Source: Nonomuraea longispora
GTDB taxonomy: Bacteria > Actinomycetota > Actinomycetes > Streptosporangiales > Streptosporangiaceae
NCBI RefSeq assembly: GCF_004348345.1
Contig: NZ_SMJZ01000009.1
Coordinates: 17,982 to 81,981 of the forward strand
Direction of reading: 5' to 3'
DNA length: 64,000 nt
Part shown: piece after piece, positions 7,971 through 16,893 of the stretch
How positions within the stretch are numbered: position 1 is the first letter of the stretch
Layout: every line of letters begins with the position of its first letter
Notes under the pieces: generated by a model
Told to the model about the DNA's origin: nothing
Database searches by the model: none
The model's input: the letters and a program-made list of their open reading frames with translations, nothing else
Position numbers and translations under genes: made by a program

Positions 7971-9238
7971 GCCGTCGCCCTCGTCCCGTGCCAGGACAGT
8001 TCACGGACGATCTCTCCTGCGGTCACGCGTGGCACGCCACCGTAACGACCACGTAGATAGCCACGTTCGAGGTTCTCCTCCTTACGCGGCTTGGCTTCTG
8101 TCAGCGGATAGAGTTCGGTCTCTCCTGAGCGCCGCTTCACTGTGATCCACACCTGATCGCGTTTGAGCGGGCGGTCAAGTACCTCACTGCCCAGCAAGGT
8201 CGCATCGTGCGTGGTAAACAGCAGTTGCGCGCCACGCGGATTAGATGCGGGATCTTGGAAGACGCGTACGACCTCGGCCGCGAGCGTGGGGTGCAGGCTC
8301 GAATCCAACTCGTCCACCAGCAGCACCGATCCCTGGTCCAGCACGGTGAGCATGGGTCCCAGAAACGCGAACCAAGCGTGAGTACCTAGAGACTCTTCCG
8401 TGCGGAAGTCCAGCGGGAATTCTCCACCGTCCGGTGTACGGTGCCAAAGCCTGATTTCACCAGTTTCAGGATCCGTGTCAAGCCGGGTAACTCCCAAGTC
8501 AGCCGATTGCAGCATCTGCACGATCCGCTGAGGGTAACCCGCACGATCTGGGCGCGTCAGGAGTTGCCTGGTCCAGTCCACCCGTGCGCTGAGGTCTCGT
8601 CCCGGTGTCACCAACCACAGGTTGTTGAGGAACCACCGGTGTATCGCTGACAACTGGGGATCGTTGAGAGTCGCACCAACGGACAAGAAGAGAGCATTCG
8701 GACGGGTCAGTCTCACTAGGGCTTCCCGTTCTCCTTTGAACCCCTCTCCCCTGAAGATGAATTCTCCGCCTTCCGATTCAGGACGCTCCGCCTCTCGATC
8801 AAACCAGACATTGCGGCGGCCATACGGATATGCATGCAGCCACTCCGCCTCCACCCGCTCATCCGACAGTTCGAAGCCATAGGTGAAGCGGACAGGATCC
8901 CGGCCTAGTGCAAGGTCCACTTCGAACAGGGTCGTCGCCTCACGGGACGCCGGATCGAGCTTGAAGGGCTGGCGGGGAACCACCTCCGGCACCTTGGCCC
9001 AGTCCGCGAAGGAGTCTCGCACCGCGTCACGCATGAGCCGGAATCCACTGAGCAGATTGGACTTCCCCGACGCGTTGGCTCCGAATACGCCCAGTACGGG
9101 CTGCGCCGAGACGTCTCGCCCCCGGTGCTTGAGACCAGTCCTGCGTCCCGCACCCTCATCGAATTCGGTCGCGATCAGAGACAGCTCATGCTCGTCACGG
9201 ATGGACCGATGGTTGGCCACCCTAAAACGGATCAGCAC
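7967..9238 (-). CDS. rloA: RloA-like AAA/ABC-class ATPase
   Basis: ATPase of about 423 residues. The N-terminus MLIRFRVANHRSIRDEHEL is typical of the AAA_15/AAA_21 (OLD-, RecF-like) family; Walker A is GANASGKS at residues 53-60; the C-terminal half has SLGTHAW in the signature position, Walker B VLLVDELDSSLHP, and the H-loop region LLFTTHDATLLG. It should dimerise as an ABC-type ATPase and act as sensor or switch for RloB. The GTG at 9238 was chosen because AGGAGG lies six bases before it; the frame runs further upstream without support. It is the first gene of the two-gene unit. Confidence 0.87.
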   Translation of the reverse strand: MLIRFRVANHRSIRDEHELSLIATEFDEGAGRRTGLKHRGRDVSAQPVLGVFGANASGKSNLLSGFRLMRDAVRDSFADWAKVPEVVPRQPFKLDPASREATTLFEVDLALGRDPVRFTYGFELSDERVEAEWLHAYPYGRRNVWFDREAERPESEGGEFIFRGEGFKGEREALVRLTRPNALFLSVGATLNDPQLSAIHRWFLNNLWLVTPGRDLSARVDWTRQLLTRPDRAGYPQRIVQMLQSADLGVTRLDTDPETGEIRLWHRTPDGGEFPLDFRTEESLGTHAWFAFLGPMLTVLDQGSVLLVDELDSSLHPTLAAEVVRVFQDPASNPRGAQLLFTTHDATLLGSEVLDRPLKRDQVWITVKRRSGETELYPLTEAKPRKEENLERGYLRGRYGGVPRVTAGEIVRELSWHGTRATA

Positions 9239-9383
9239 CGTAGACCTCCTACTGAGACAGGCTCTGCGCCCGGTTATCTGCGGTCTGGTGCACAGAGCCT
9301 GCATGGAACAGCCTATGACGCCCTTTCGAAGGATGCCAGCATAGGGCCGGATCGGCCGTGAGCCGCCCTGATCCTGGGGCCGG

Positions 9384-10211
9384 TCAGGTGCGTAGGAACT
9401 CCAGCAGGTCGGCGTTGAAGCGCTCCTTCTGTCCCGGGACGAGGGCGATGCCGTGGGAGCCGCCCTCGTACACCTTGTACGAGCAGTTCTCGATGAGTTG
9501 TGAGGACTTGTCGCCGGACGCCGCGATCGGCACGATCTGGTCGTCGTCTCCGTGCACGACCAGCGTCGGGATGTCGAACTGCCTGAGGTCCTCGGTGAAG
9601 TCGGTCGAGGAGAAGGCGTCCACGCAGAGCACCCCCGCCTGGATGTTCTCGGCCATGCCCATCAGCCAGAAGGCGTCCTTGTTGCCCTGCGTCACCGTGT
9701 TGCCCGGCCGGTTGGCGCCGAAGAAGCTCTCCGCGCTGTCACGCCAGAACTGCGAGCGCTCGGCGAGGATACCGGCCTTGAGCTGGTCGAACACCTCCTG
9801 CGGCGTCCCCTCGGGGTTGGCGTCGGTCTTGAGCATCAGCGGCGGGATCGCCGACAGCAGCACCGCCTTGCGCAGGCGGGACGTGCCGTGCCTGCCGACG
9901 TAACGGGCCAGCTCGCCGCCGCCCATCGAGTGGGCCACGAGCGTGACGCCGGTGAGGTCGAGTGCGGTGATGAGGTCGTTCAGGTCGTCGGCGAAGGTGT
10001 CGAAGTCGTAGCCGTCCCACGTCTGGCTGGAGCGGCCGTGCCCGCGCCGGTCGTGCGCGATCGCCCGGAAGCCGTTGTCGGCCACCAGCTTGAGCTGGTC
10101 GTGCCAGGCGTCGGCGTTGAGCGGCCAGCCGTGCGAGAAGACGACCGGCGGGCCGCTGCCCCAGTCGTAGAAGAAGATCTGCGTGCCGTCGCGTGTGGCC
10201 ACGTAGGGCAT
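9384..10211 (-). CDS. Alpha/beta hydrolase (non-haem haloperoxidase-like)
   Basis: Serine hydrolase of 275 residues with the alpha/beta fold. The nucleophile Ser95 lies in AHSMGGGE, the acid is Asp224 in HGDDDQIVP, and His253 sits in GGSHG; the oxyanion-hole strand is VVFSHGWPLNAD. The sequence follows the cofactor-free chloroperoxidase/bromoperoxidase group (AHDRRGHGRS), whose natural role is usually ester hydrolysis or perhydrolysis. No signal peptide, so cytoplasmic. It stands alone between the RloAB island and the flavoprotein gene; substrate unknown. Confidence 0.9.
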   Translation of the reverse strand: MPYVATRDGTQIFFYDWGSGPPVVFSHGWPLNADAWHDQLKLVADNGFRAIAHDRRGHGRSSQTWDGYDFDTFADDLNDLITALDLTGVTLVAHSMGGGELARYVGRHGTSRLRKAVLLSAIPPLMLKTDANPEGTPQEVFDQLKAGILAERSQFWRDSAESFFGANRPGNTVTQGNKDAFWLMGMAENIQAGVLCVDAFSSTDFTEDLRQFDIPTLVVHGDDDQIVPIAASGDKSSQLIENCSYKVYEGGSHGIALVPGQKERFNADLLEFLRT

Positions 10212-10359
10212 GGCGCCTCCCCGTCGGTGATCGCGTCGATGCGTGCCGGTGCGCGTGCTCCCGCATACGGGAGCACCCCACCCGCGAACGAGCCATACCG
10301 CAGTTCGCCGTCGGGTAACGCCAAGCCCGGACCAACGGGTCTTTGCCGGAGAAAAGCGC

Positions 10360-11748
10360 CTAGATGGCGACGCCCGGCTGCATGAGGCGGCGGGCGGCCT
10401 CGGTGATGGAGCCCGACATCGAGGGGTAGACCGCGAACGTGTGCGCCAGCTGGTCGACGGTGAGCCGCTGCTGCACCGCCACCGACACCGCCAGGATCAG
10501 CTCGGACGCGCCCGGCGCCACCACCACCCCGCCCAGCACGATCGCCGTGTGCGGGCGGCAGAACAGCTTGACGAACCCGTCGTTGAAGCCCTGCATCTTG
10601 GCCCGCGCGTTGGTGGCGAGCGGCAGCTTGACCACGTTGGCCTCGACCTCGCCCGCCTCGATCGCCCGCTGCGCGACCCCGACCGCCGCGATCTCCGGGT
10701 CGGTGAAGATGTTGGAGGCCACGGTAGACAACCGCAGCGGCTGCACGGCCTCGCCGAGCGCGTGCCAGACCGCGATGCGGCCCTGCATGGCGGCGACGGA
10801 GGCCAGCATGAGCACGCCCGTGCAGTCGCCGGCCGCGTAGACGCCCGGCGCGGACGTGCGGGAGACCTTGTCGACCTTGACGAAGCCGCCCGCGTCGAGC
10901 TGGACCCCGGCCTCCTCCAGGCCGATGCCGGAGGTGTTGGGCACCATGCCGACGGTCATCAGCGCGTGCGAGCCCTCGGCCGTGCGGCCGTCCTCCAGCG
11001 TCACCACCACGCCGTCGTCGGTACGCTTGACGGAGGCGGCGCGCGAGCGGCCCATGACGTTCATGCCGCGCCGGCGGTAGACCTCTTCCAGCACCTCGGC
11101 GCCGTCGGCGTCCTCGTTGGGCATCATCCGGTCGCGGCTGGAGACCAGCGTGACCTCCGCCCCCAGCGAGCGGTAGGCGCCGGCGAACTCCGCGCCCGTC
11201 ACGCCGGAGCCGATCACGATCAGGTGCTCGGGCAGCTCCTTCAGGTCGTAGAGCTGACGCCAGGTGAGGATGCGCTCGCCGTCGGGCTCGGCGCCCGGCA
11301 GCACGCGCGGGGTCGCGCCGGTGGCCACGAGCACGACGTCGGCCTGGATCGTACGGTCGCCCGCGCGCACCACCCGCGGGTCGACCAGTCGCCCGCGGGC
11401 CTTGACGATCTCGACGCCCTCGGCCTCCACCCGCGTGGCGATGTCGGCGGACTGCGCCTGCGCCAGCTCCTTGACGCGCCGGTTGACCTGCGGCAGGTCG
11501 ACGCCCACCACGCCCGCGTCACCGTCGGGGCCACCGGTGAACGACACCCCCAGCGAAGGAGCGTCGAGCAGCGCCTGCTTGCGGACCGAGGTCGCGATCA
11601 GCGTCTTGGACGGCACACAGTCGGTCAGCACGCAGGCGCCGCCGGGACCGTGCTCCTCGACCAGGGTGACCTGCGCGTCTAGCTGCGCGGCGACGAGCGC
11701 TGCCTCGTAACCGCCTGGTCCGCCACCGATGATCGCGATCCTTGTCAC
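10360..11748 (-). CDS. FAD-dependent NAD(P)H quinone reductase, LpdA/Rv3303c type
   Basis: Flavoprotein disulfide reductase of 462 residues. It has the FAD site IAIIGGGPGGYEAAL, the CxxxxC pair Cys39/Cys44 in GGACVLTDCVPSK, the NAD(P) site VIGSGVTGAEFAGAY and a dimerisation domain. The C-terminus reads FAVYPSMSGSITEAARRLM, so the His-Glu dyad of true dihydrolipoamide dehydrogenases is replaced, as in the mycobacterial quinone reductase Rv3303c. Unlike that enzyme as I recall it, both redox cysteines are present here. Likely role: quinone reduction and oxidative-stress defence. The GTG at 11748 is the natural start. It is divergent from the cyclotransferase-like gene. Confidence 0.87.
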   Translation of the reverse strand: MTRIAIIGGGPGGYEAALVAAQLDAQVTLVEEHGPGGACVLTDCVPSKTLIATSVRKQALLDAPSLGVSFTGGPDGDAGVVGVDLPQVNRRVKELAQAQSADIATRVEAEGVEIVKARGRLVDPRVVRAGDRTIQADVVLVATGATPRVLPGAEPDGERILTWRQLYDLKELPEHLIVIGSGVTGAEFAGAYRSLGAEVTLVSSRDRMMPNEDADGAEVLEEVYRRRGMNVMGRSRAASVKRTDDGVVVTLEDGRTAEGSHALMTVGMVPNTSGIGLEEAGVQLDAGGFVKVDKVSRTSAPGVYAAGDCTGVLMLASVAAMQGRIAVWHALGEAVQPLRLSTVASNIFTDPEIAAVGVAQRAIEAGEVEANVVKLPLATNARAKMQGFNDGFVKLFCRPHTAIVLGGVVVAPGASELILAVSVAVQQRLTVDQLAHTFAVYPSMSGSITEAARRLMQPGVAI

Positions 11749-11889
11749 GTCCCCATTGTCCCGTACGCGGTGGGGCGGGCGGCAACCGGGCCACGCCACC
11801 TGAACCGGATGGATCGGCTGCGGCGACCGGCGTGGCAGTATGGCGCGGTAGCTGGATGGCGAAGCAGCACCCGGCGAGAGGGGTGGATC

Positions 11890-12381
11890 GTGGCGTGGCT
11901 TTCGAATCCTTCGGGCAAGTCCAATGACCTCAGGCTCTATGCCGCCTACGGCACCAATATGGACCCGGAGCAGATGGCCATGCGTGCCCCCCACTCCCCC
12001 ATCTGGGGAGTCGGCTGGCTGCCAGGCTGGCGCCTGACGTTCGGCGGGATGGACCTCGCCTGGGAGGGCGCCGTCGCCACGATCGTCGAAGACCCCGACG
12101 AGCACGTGTTCGTCGTGCTCTACGACGTGCCCGAGTGGGAGGAGACCTCCCTCGACCAGTGGGAGGGCGCGGTCCGCGGGCGCTACCACAAGGTGCGCCT
12201 GCGGGTGCAGACCCTCGACGGCGAGGTCGTGGCCTGGTTCTACGTGCTCGACGGCTACGAGGGTGGACTGCCGTCGGCGCGCTATCTCGGCAGCCTGGCC
12301 GAGGCGGCCGAGCGGGCGGGCGCCCCTGACGACTACGTCAAGGAGCTGCGGGAGCGCCCCTGCACCTCGATCGGCGGTTAG
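11890..12381 (+). CDS. Gamma-glutamylcyclotransferase-like protein
   Basis: Protein of about 163 residues. LRLYAAYGTNMDPEQM matches the substrate loop YxxYGSNM of the GGCT/AIG2 fold, and LDGYEGGLPSARYLG carries the conserved glutamate region near the C-terminus. Family members cleave gamma-glutamyl dipeptides to 5-oxoproline, or act on related amides. The GTG at 11890 was chosen because it begins just before the conserved domain and after a purine-rich stretch; the frame is open upstream. The last four bases overlap the convergent transporter gene. Substrate not determinable from sequence. Confidence 0.78.
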   Translation: MAWLSNPSGKSNDLRLYAAYGTNMDPEQMAMRAPHSPIWGVGWLPGWRLTFGGMDLAWEGAVATIVEDPDEHVFVVLYDVPEWEETSLDQWEGAVRGRYHKVRLRVQTLDGEVVAWFYVLDGYEGGLPSARYLGSLAEAAERAGAPDDYVKELRERPCTSIGG

Positions 12382-13682
12382 CGCAGCGGCTGGTCCTTGG
12401 TCTCCGGCAGCACGAAGATGTAGACCAGCGTCGAGATGAGCGCCAGTCCCGACATGTACCACGGGAAGAGCCCCGGGTTGCCCGCCTCCTGCATCGTGGT
12501 GCCGATCAGCGGGGCGGTGCCGCCGAAGAGCGCCACGGTCAGCGAGTAGGGGAAGCCCGCGCCTGCCGCGCGCACCCGGGTGGGGAAGAGCTCCGAGTTC
12601 ACCGCCGCCGAGATCGAGGTGAAGCAGCCCAGGAAGACCATGCCGATGAGCTGCACGGTCAGCAGGCTGCCGTACGAGTCGGTCAGCAGGCTCAGCAGCG
12701 GCACGGGCAGCAGCACGAACCCCAGCCCGAACGTGATCAGCATCGGCCTGCGCCCGATCCGGTCCGACAACATGCCGAGCAGCGGCTGCAGGATCATGAA
12801 GAAGACCAGCGAGATCGTGCCGATCTGCAGCGAGTTCGCCTCGTCGAAGTCCACGGTGATCTGCGCGTACGTCGGCAGGAACGTCGTCCAGGTGTAATAG
12901 GCGACGGTGCCGGCGATCGTGATGCCCACGATGGTGGCGGCCGACCTCGGGTGCAGTCTGAGGAACTCGAACATCTTCTGCCGTTCGGCCTTGCCCTGGC
13001 GCACCTCCTCCACCACGGCCGAGGTCTCGTCGGCGCCCCTGCGGATCCACAGGCCCACGAGGCTGAGCACGGCGCCCACGAAGAACGGGATGCGCCAGCC
13101 CCACGCGTCCATGTCGGCCTCGATCAGCGTGGTGGCCAGCACCGCCGCGAGTCCTGAGGCGAGCAGCTGACCGATGGTGGTGCTGACGTACTGGAAGCTG
13201 GAGAACAGGCCGCGGCGGCGGGGCGGGGCCGACTCCACGAGGAACGTGGTCGCGGCGGCGAACTCCCCGCCCACCGACAGGCCCTGGATGAGACGGGCCA
13301 CGACGAGGATGATCGGCGCCAGCACGCCGACGGCCGCGTAGGTGGGGGTCAGGCCCACGAGCAGGGAGCCGACGCCCATCAGCACGATCGTGCCCGTCAT
13401 CGCGAGCTTGCGCCCGTACCTGTCGGCGAACGCGCCGACCAGCAGGCCGCCCAGCGGGCGCATGAAGAAGCCGACGGCGAACACCGCGAACGAGCTCAGC
13501 AGCGGGACGAGACTGTTGTCCGCGCTCTCGGGGAAGATCTGACGGGAGAAGTAGATCGCGAGGAAGCTGTAGGCGTACCAGTCGTACCACTCGACGACGT
13601 TGCCGATGCTGGCCGCCGTCAGCTGGCGGACGCGGCTTCTGGGGATGCCGAGTGGTGACTGCTGGCTGGGGGAAGTCGCCAC
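12378..13682 (-). CDS. MFS transporter, metabolite:H+ symporter (MHS) family
   Basis: Twelve-helix transporter of about 434 residues. The first helix VVEWYDWYAYSFLAIYF, the loop GAFADRYGRKLAM and the helix 4-5 region ARLIQGLSVGGEFAAA are hallmarks of the MHS group (ProP, KgtP, ShiA), which import organic acids or osmolytes with protons. The GTG at 13682 is preferred over an upstream ATG because GGAG stands before it. The gene is divergent from a Lrp-type regulator with about 110 bp between them, so regulation by that protein is plausible; a dicarboxylate, amino-acid-like or peptide-derived substrate would fit the adjacent M20 peptidase. Confidence 0.9.
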   Translation of the reverse strand: MATSPSQQSPLGIPRSRVRQLTAASIGNVVEWYDWYAYSFLAIYFSRQIFPESADNSLVPLLSSFAVFAVGFFMRPLGGLLVGAFADRYGRKLAMTGTIVLMGVGSLLVGLTPTYAAVGVLAPIILVVARLIQGLSVGGEFAAATTFLVESAPPRRRGLFSSFQYVSTTIGQLLASGLAAVLATTLIEADMDAWGWRIPFFVGAVLSLVGLWIRRGADETSAVVEEVRQGKAERQKMFEFLRLHPRSAATIVGITIAGTVAYYTWTTFLPTYAQITVDFDEANSLQIGTISLVFFMILQPLLGMLSDRIGRRPMLITFGLGFVLLPVPLLSLLTDSYGSLLTVQLIGMVFLGCFTSISAAVNSELFPTRVRAAGAGFPYSLTVALFGGTAPLIGTTMQEAGNPGLFPWYMSGLALISTLVYIFVLPETKDQPLR

Positions 13683-13792
13683 GGATGGCTCCTTTGCTGA
13701 ACAGTGCGGTGATGGCCTACTGTGCATGGGACGACCGAAACAGTCAATTACCTGGGAATTTATTTACATACCCGACATTGAGATGGTTGTAG
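13683..13792. promoter_or_regulatory. Divergent promoter region, transporter / Lrp regulator
   Basis: The 110-bp region between the divergent transporter and regulator genes contains an AT-rich patch, GGGAATTTATTTACATACCC at 13754-13773, whose ends GGGaaTTT and acaTACCC hint at a weak dyad. Lrp/AsnC proteins favour such AT-rich, weakly symmetric sites, and self-control of divergent genes is common. The exact promoter elements cannot be fixed by eye. Confidence 0.4.
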
Positions 13793-14785
13793 GTGGATGT
13801 TCTCGACCGGCGTCTGGTCGCCGCGCTGCAGGTCAGCCCGCGCGCCTCGTGGGGCGAGCTCGGCAGGGCCGTCGGCGAGCACGAACGTACGGTCGCCCGT
13901 CGCCTCCAGCGGCTCGTCTCCGAGGGCATCGTCCGGATCACCGCCATCTACGACGACCTGCGCACCGGGCACGGCCGTCCCGTCCACCTCCACGTACAGG
14001 TGCGGCCCGGCACCGCGGGCAAGGTCGCGCGGGCCCTGGCCGAACGGCCCGACACGCGCTCGGTCTACTCGCTGACCGGCGCCGCCGACCTCGGCAGCGA
14101 GCTGGTCTCCCCGTCGCGAGAAGACCTGCACCACATCGTCTCCGCCCAGATCAGCGACATCGACGGCGTCGTACAGACCCAGACCCAGGTCGTCCTCCAC
14201 ACCTTCACGACCGTCGCGGAGTGGCACGCCCCCTACCTCACCAAGCGGGAGGTCGCCCAGCTCCGGCCCCCGCCGCCACCCGAGTGCCTGCCCGACGAGG
14301 ACGGCCTGTCGCCGCTGGAGGAGGAGATCGCCCAGTTGCTCACCCTCGACGGCAGAATCGCCTTCACCGCGGTCGCCGAGCGGCTCGACATCTCCGTACC
14401 CACCGCCCGCCGGCGCGTCACCTCACTGCTGGAGCGGCGGCTGCTGCGGCCGCGGGCCGAGGCCGAGCCCGCGCTGCTCGGCCTGGAGGTCGAGGCCATG
14501 CTCTGGCTGAAGGTACGCCCCCACGGGCTCGACCAGGTGGGCCGCCGGCTCGCCGCGCACGAGAGCGTACGGTACTGCGCCGCCACCACAGGCACCCATT
14601 CCCTCGTCGTGCAGGTGGTGGCGGCCCACGAGGCCGACCTCTACCGTTTCCTGACCGGCGTCGTCGGCAGGCACGACGAGATCACCGACATCGACCTCAC
14701 CCTCATCACCCGCGCGCACAAGCGCGGCCACCTGCACAAGTCCGGACTGCTCACGCTGGATCACCGTTGGGAGAAAACGCCATGA
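13793..14785 (+). CDS. Lrp/AsnC family regulator with two HTH-RAM modules
   Basis: Transcription regulator of 330 residues, twice the usual Lrp length, because it carries two DNA-binding/ligand-binding modules in tandem. Module one has the HTH LVAALQVSPRASWGELGRAV; module two has LLTLDGRIAFTAVAERLDIS, and each is followed by an RAM-like beta-alpha region. The protein starts directly with the helix (GTG, MDVLDRRLV). Double Lrp proteins are known in actinomycetes. The stop overlaps the start of the M20 peptidase (ATGA) and the gene is divergent from the transporter, so it likely controls uptake and breakdown of an amino-acid-like compound. Confidence 0.88.
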   Translation: MDVLDRRLVAALQVSPRASWGELGRAVGEHERTVARRLQRLVSEGIVRITAIYDDLRTGHGRPVHLHVQVRPGTAGKVARALAERPDTRSVYSLTGAADLGSELVSPSREDLHHIVSAQISDIDGVVQTQTQVVLHTFTTVAEWHAPYLTKREVAQLRPPPPPECLPDEDGLSPLEEEIAQLLTLDGRIAFTAVAERLDISVPTARRRVTSLLERRLLRPRAEAEPALLGLEVEAMLWLKVRPHGLDQVGRRLAAHESVRYCAATTGTHSLVVQVVAAHEADLYRFLTGVVGRHDEITDIDLTLITRAHKRGHLHKSGLLTLDHRWEKTP

Positions 14786-16086
14786 CACCTGCCGAGAAGG
14801 AAGTCGCCGACCTCTGCGTGGAGCTGATCCGCGTCGACAGCAGCAACTACGGGGACGGCAGCGGGCCCGGCGAACGCGCCGCGGCCGAGGTCGTCATGGC
14901 CAGGCTGGCCGAGGTCGGGATCGAGTCCACCTACGTCGAGAGCGAGCCGGGCCGCGGCAACGTCGTCACCCGCGTCGAGGGCGCCGACCCGTCCCTGCCC
15001 GCCCTGCTCGTCCACGGACACCTGGACGTGGTGCCGGCCAACGCCGCCGACTGGTCGGTGGACCCGTTCGCGGGCGAGGTGCGGGACGGTTACATCTGGG
15101 GCCGCGGCGCGGTCGACATGAAGGACATGGACGCGATGATGCTGGCGGTGCTGCGCCAGATGAAGCGCGAGGGCCGCAGGCCGCGCCGCGACATCGTCTT
15201 CGCCTGGCTGGCCGACGAGGAGGCCGGCGGCGTGTACGGCGCCAAACACCTCACCGCCAACCACGCCGAGCTCTTCGAAGGGGTCACCGAGTCGATCAGC
15301 GAGGTCGGCGGCTACTCCCTGGAGATCGACCCGTCGCTGCGGCTCTACCTCATCGAGACCGCCCAGAAGGGGCTGGCCTGGATGAAGCTGACCGCCGACG
15401 GCACCGCGGGCCACGGCTCCATGCTCAACGACGACAACGCCGTCACCGAGGTCGCCAGGGCGGTGGCCAGGATCGGCGAGCACGACTGGCCGCTCACCTA
15501 CACGCCCACGGTCCGGCGTTTCCTCACCGAGGTCGCCGACGCCTACGGCATCCCGTTCGACGAGAACGACCCGCAGCCGGTCCTGGACAGGATCGGGCCG
15601 CTGGTGCGTTTCGTCGGCGCGACGCTGCGCCACACCACCAACCCGACCCAGCTCGACGCCGGATACAAGTCGAACGTCATCCCCGGCCAGGCCACGGCCG
15701 TGGTCGACGGGCGGTTCCTGCCGGGCTTCGAGGACGAGTTCTTCAAGACCGTCGACTCGCTGCTCGGGCCGAAGGTGCGGCGCGACTTCGTGCACCACGA
15801 CATCGCGCTGGAGACGACGTTCGACGGCGCGCTGGTCGAGTCGATGATCGCGGCGCTGAAGGCCGAGGACCCGGCGGCGCGGGCGATCCCGTACTGCATG
15901 TCGGGCGGCACCGACAACAAGACCTTCTTCGCCGACCTGGGCGTGCGCGGCTTCGGGTTCGTGCCGCTGCGGCTGCCGGCGGACATGGACTTCGCGTCGA
16001 TGTTCCACGGCGTGGACGAGCGGGTGCCGGTGGACGCGCTGCACTTCGGCGTGCGGGTTCTGGACCGGTTCCTCCTAAACTACTGA
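14782..16086 (+). CDS. M20 family metallopeptidase (dipeptidase/deacylase-like)
   Basis: Di-zinc amidohydrolase of 434 residues. Metal ligands are seen in LLVHGHLDVVPA (His and the following Asp), in GRGAVDMKDM (bridging Asp), in LADEEAGG (catalytic and metal Glu pair), and in a C-terminal FHGVDERV His. The dimerisation lid lies between. The pattern fits the ArgE/DapE/CPG2 branch, commonly annotated M20/M25/M40; it removes an acyl or amino-acid group from a small substrate. Coupled to the Lrp regulator by a four-base overlap and followed three bases later by the nucleoside phosphorylase gene. Confidence 0.92.
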   Translation: MTPAEKEVADLCVELIRVDSSNYGDGSGPGERAAAEVVMARLAEVGIESTYVESEPGRGNVVTRVEGADPSLPALLVHGHLDVVPANAADWSVDPFAGEVRDGYIWGRGAVDMKDMDAMMLAVLRQMKREGRRPRRDIVFAWLADEEAGGVYGAKHLTANHAELFEGVTESISEVGGYSLEIDPSLRLYLIETAQKGLAWMKLTADGTAGHGSMLNDDNAVTEVARAVARIGEHDWPLTYTPTVRRFLTEVADAYGIPFDENDPQPVLDRIGPLVRFVGATLRHTTNPTQLDAGYKSNVIPGQATAVVDGRFLPGFEDEFFKTVDSLLGPKVRRDFVHHDIALETTFDGALVESMIAALKAEDPAARAIPYCMSGGTDNKTFFADLGVRGFGFVPLRLPADMDFASMFHGVDERVPVDALHFGVRVLDRFLLNY

Positions 16087-16089
16087 AAC

Positions 16090-16893
16090 GTGAGTGAAGA
16101 CCCGTACACCCTGGCCGGCGAGGCCGCCGCGGCGCTGCGCGCCGCCACCGGCCTCGACACCTTCGACGTGGCGCTCGTCATGGGCTCGGGGTGGGTGCCC
16201 GCCGCCGACGCGATCGGCGAGACGGTGAGCGAGGTTCCGTTCACCGGCCTGCCGGGGTTCCGCGCTCCCGCCGTGGCCGGGCACGGAGGCAGGATCCGTG
16301 CCGTACGCACCTCCGCGGGGCGGCACGCGCTCGTGTTCCTCGGGCGTACGCACCTCTACGAAGGGCTGGGGGTCGACGCGGTGACGCACGGCGTGCGTAC
16401 GGCCGCCGCTGCCGGGGTCCGCACTGTCGTGCTGACCAACGCGGCGGGCGGGCTGCGCCCCGAGACGCAGAACGTCGGCGACCCCGTCCTGATCAGCGAC
16501 CACATCAACCTGACCGGGTCCAGCCCGATCACCGGCACCACGTTCCTCGACCTCACCGAGGTCTACTCCCGCCGCCTGCGCGAGCTGGTCCGCGAGATCG
16601 ACCCGGCCCTGGCGGAGGGCGTCTACATCGCCTTCCGCGGGCCCACGTACGAAACGCCCGCGGAGATCCGCATGTGCCGCACGCTGGGCGGCGACCTGGT
16701 CGGCATGTCGACCGTGCTGGAGGCCGTCGCCGCCCGCGAGGCCGGGCTGGAGGTGCTCGGCATCTCCCTGGTCACCAACCCGGGCGCGGGCCTGTCCGGC
16801 GAGCCGCTCGACCATGAGGAGGTCCTGGAGGTCGGCAGGGCCACGGCGGCCCGCATGGGCGTGCTGCTGGCCAAGGTGGTGGACCGCCTGTGA
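16090..16893 (+). CDS. Purine nucleoside phosphorylase
   Basis: Trimeric-type purine nucleoside phosphorylase of 267 residues: nucleoside plus phosphate gives base plus (deoxy)ribose 1-phosphate. Motifs are the phosphate loop VMGSGW, GRTHLYEG, LTNAAGGL, the base/ribose loop GPTYETPAEIRM, GMSTV and TNPGAG, all in family order. The GTG start at 16090 gives a standard length. The product pentose 1-phosphate would be handled by the mutase gene that overlaps its end (GTGA). Together with the adenosine deaminase, thymidine phosphorylase and importer at 27-36 kb it forms a salvage route. Confidence 0.95.
   Translation: MSEDPYTLAGEAAAALRAATGLDTFDVALVMGSGWVPAADAIGETVSEVPFTGLPGFRAPAVAGHGGRIRAVRTSAGRHALVFLGRTHLYEGLGVDAVTHGVRTAAAAGVRTVVLTNAAGGLRPETQNVGDPVLISDHINLTGSSPITGTTFLDLTEVYSRRLRELVREIDPALAEGVYIAFRGPTYETPAEIRMCRTLGGDLVGMSTVLEAVAAREAGLEVLGISLVTNPGAGLSGEPLDHEEVLEVGRATAARMGVLLAKVVDRL

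Noticed and set aside
11749..13590. Upstream extension of the flavoprotein frame to over 1000 codons
   Set aside because: It runs antisense to the cyclotransferase-like gene and out of frame through the MFS gene; the conserved protein starts at the GTG at 11748.
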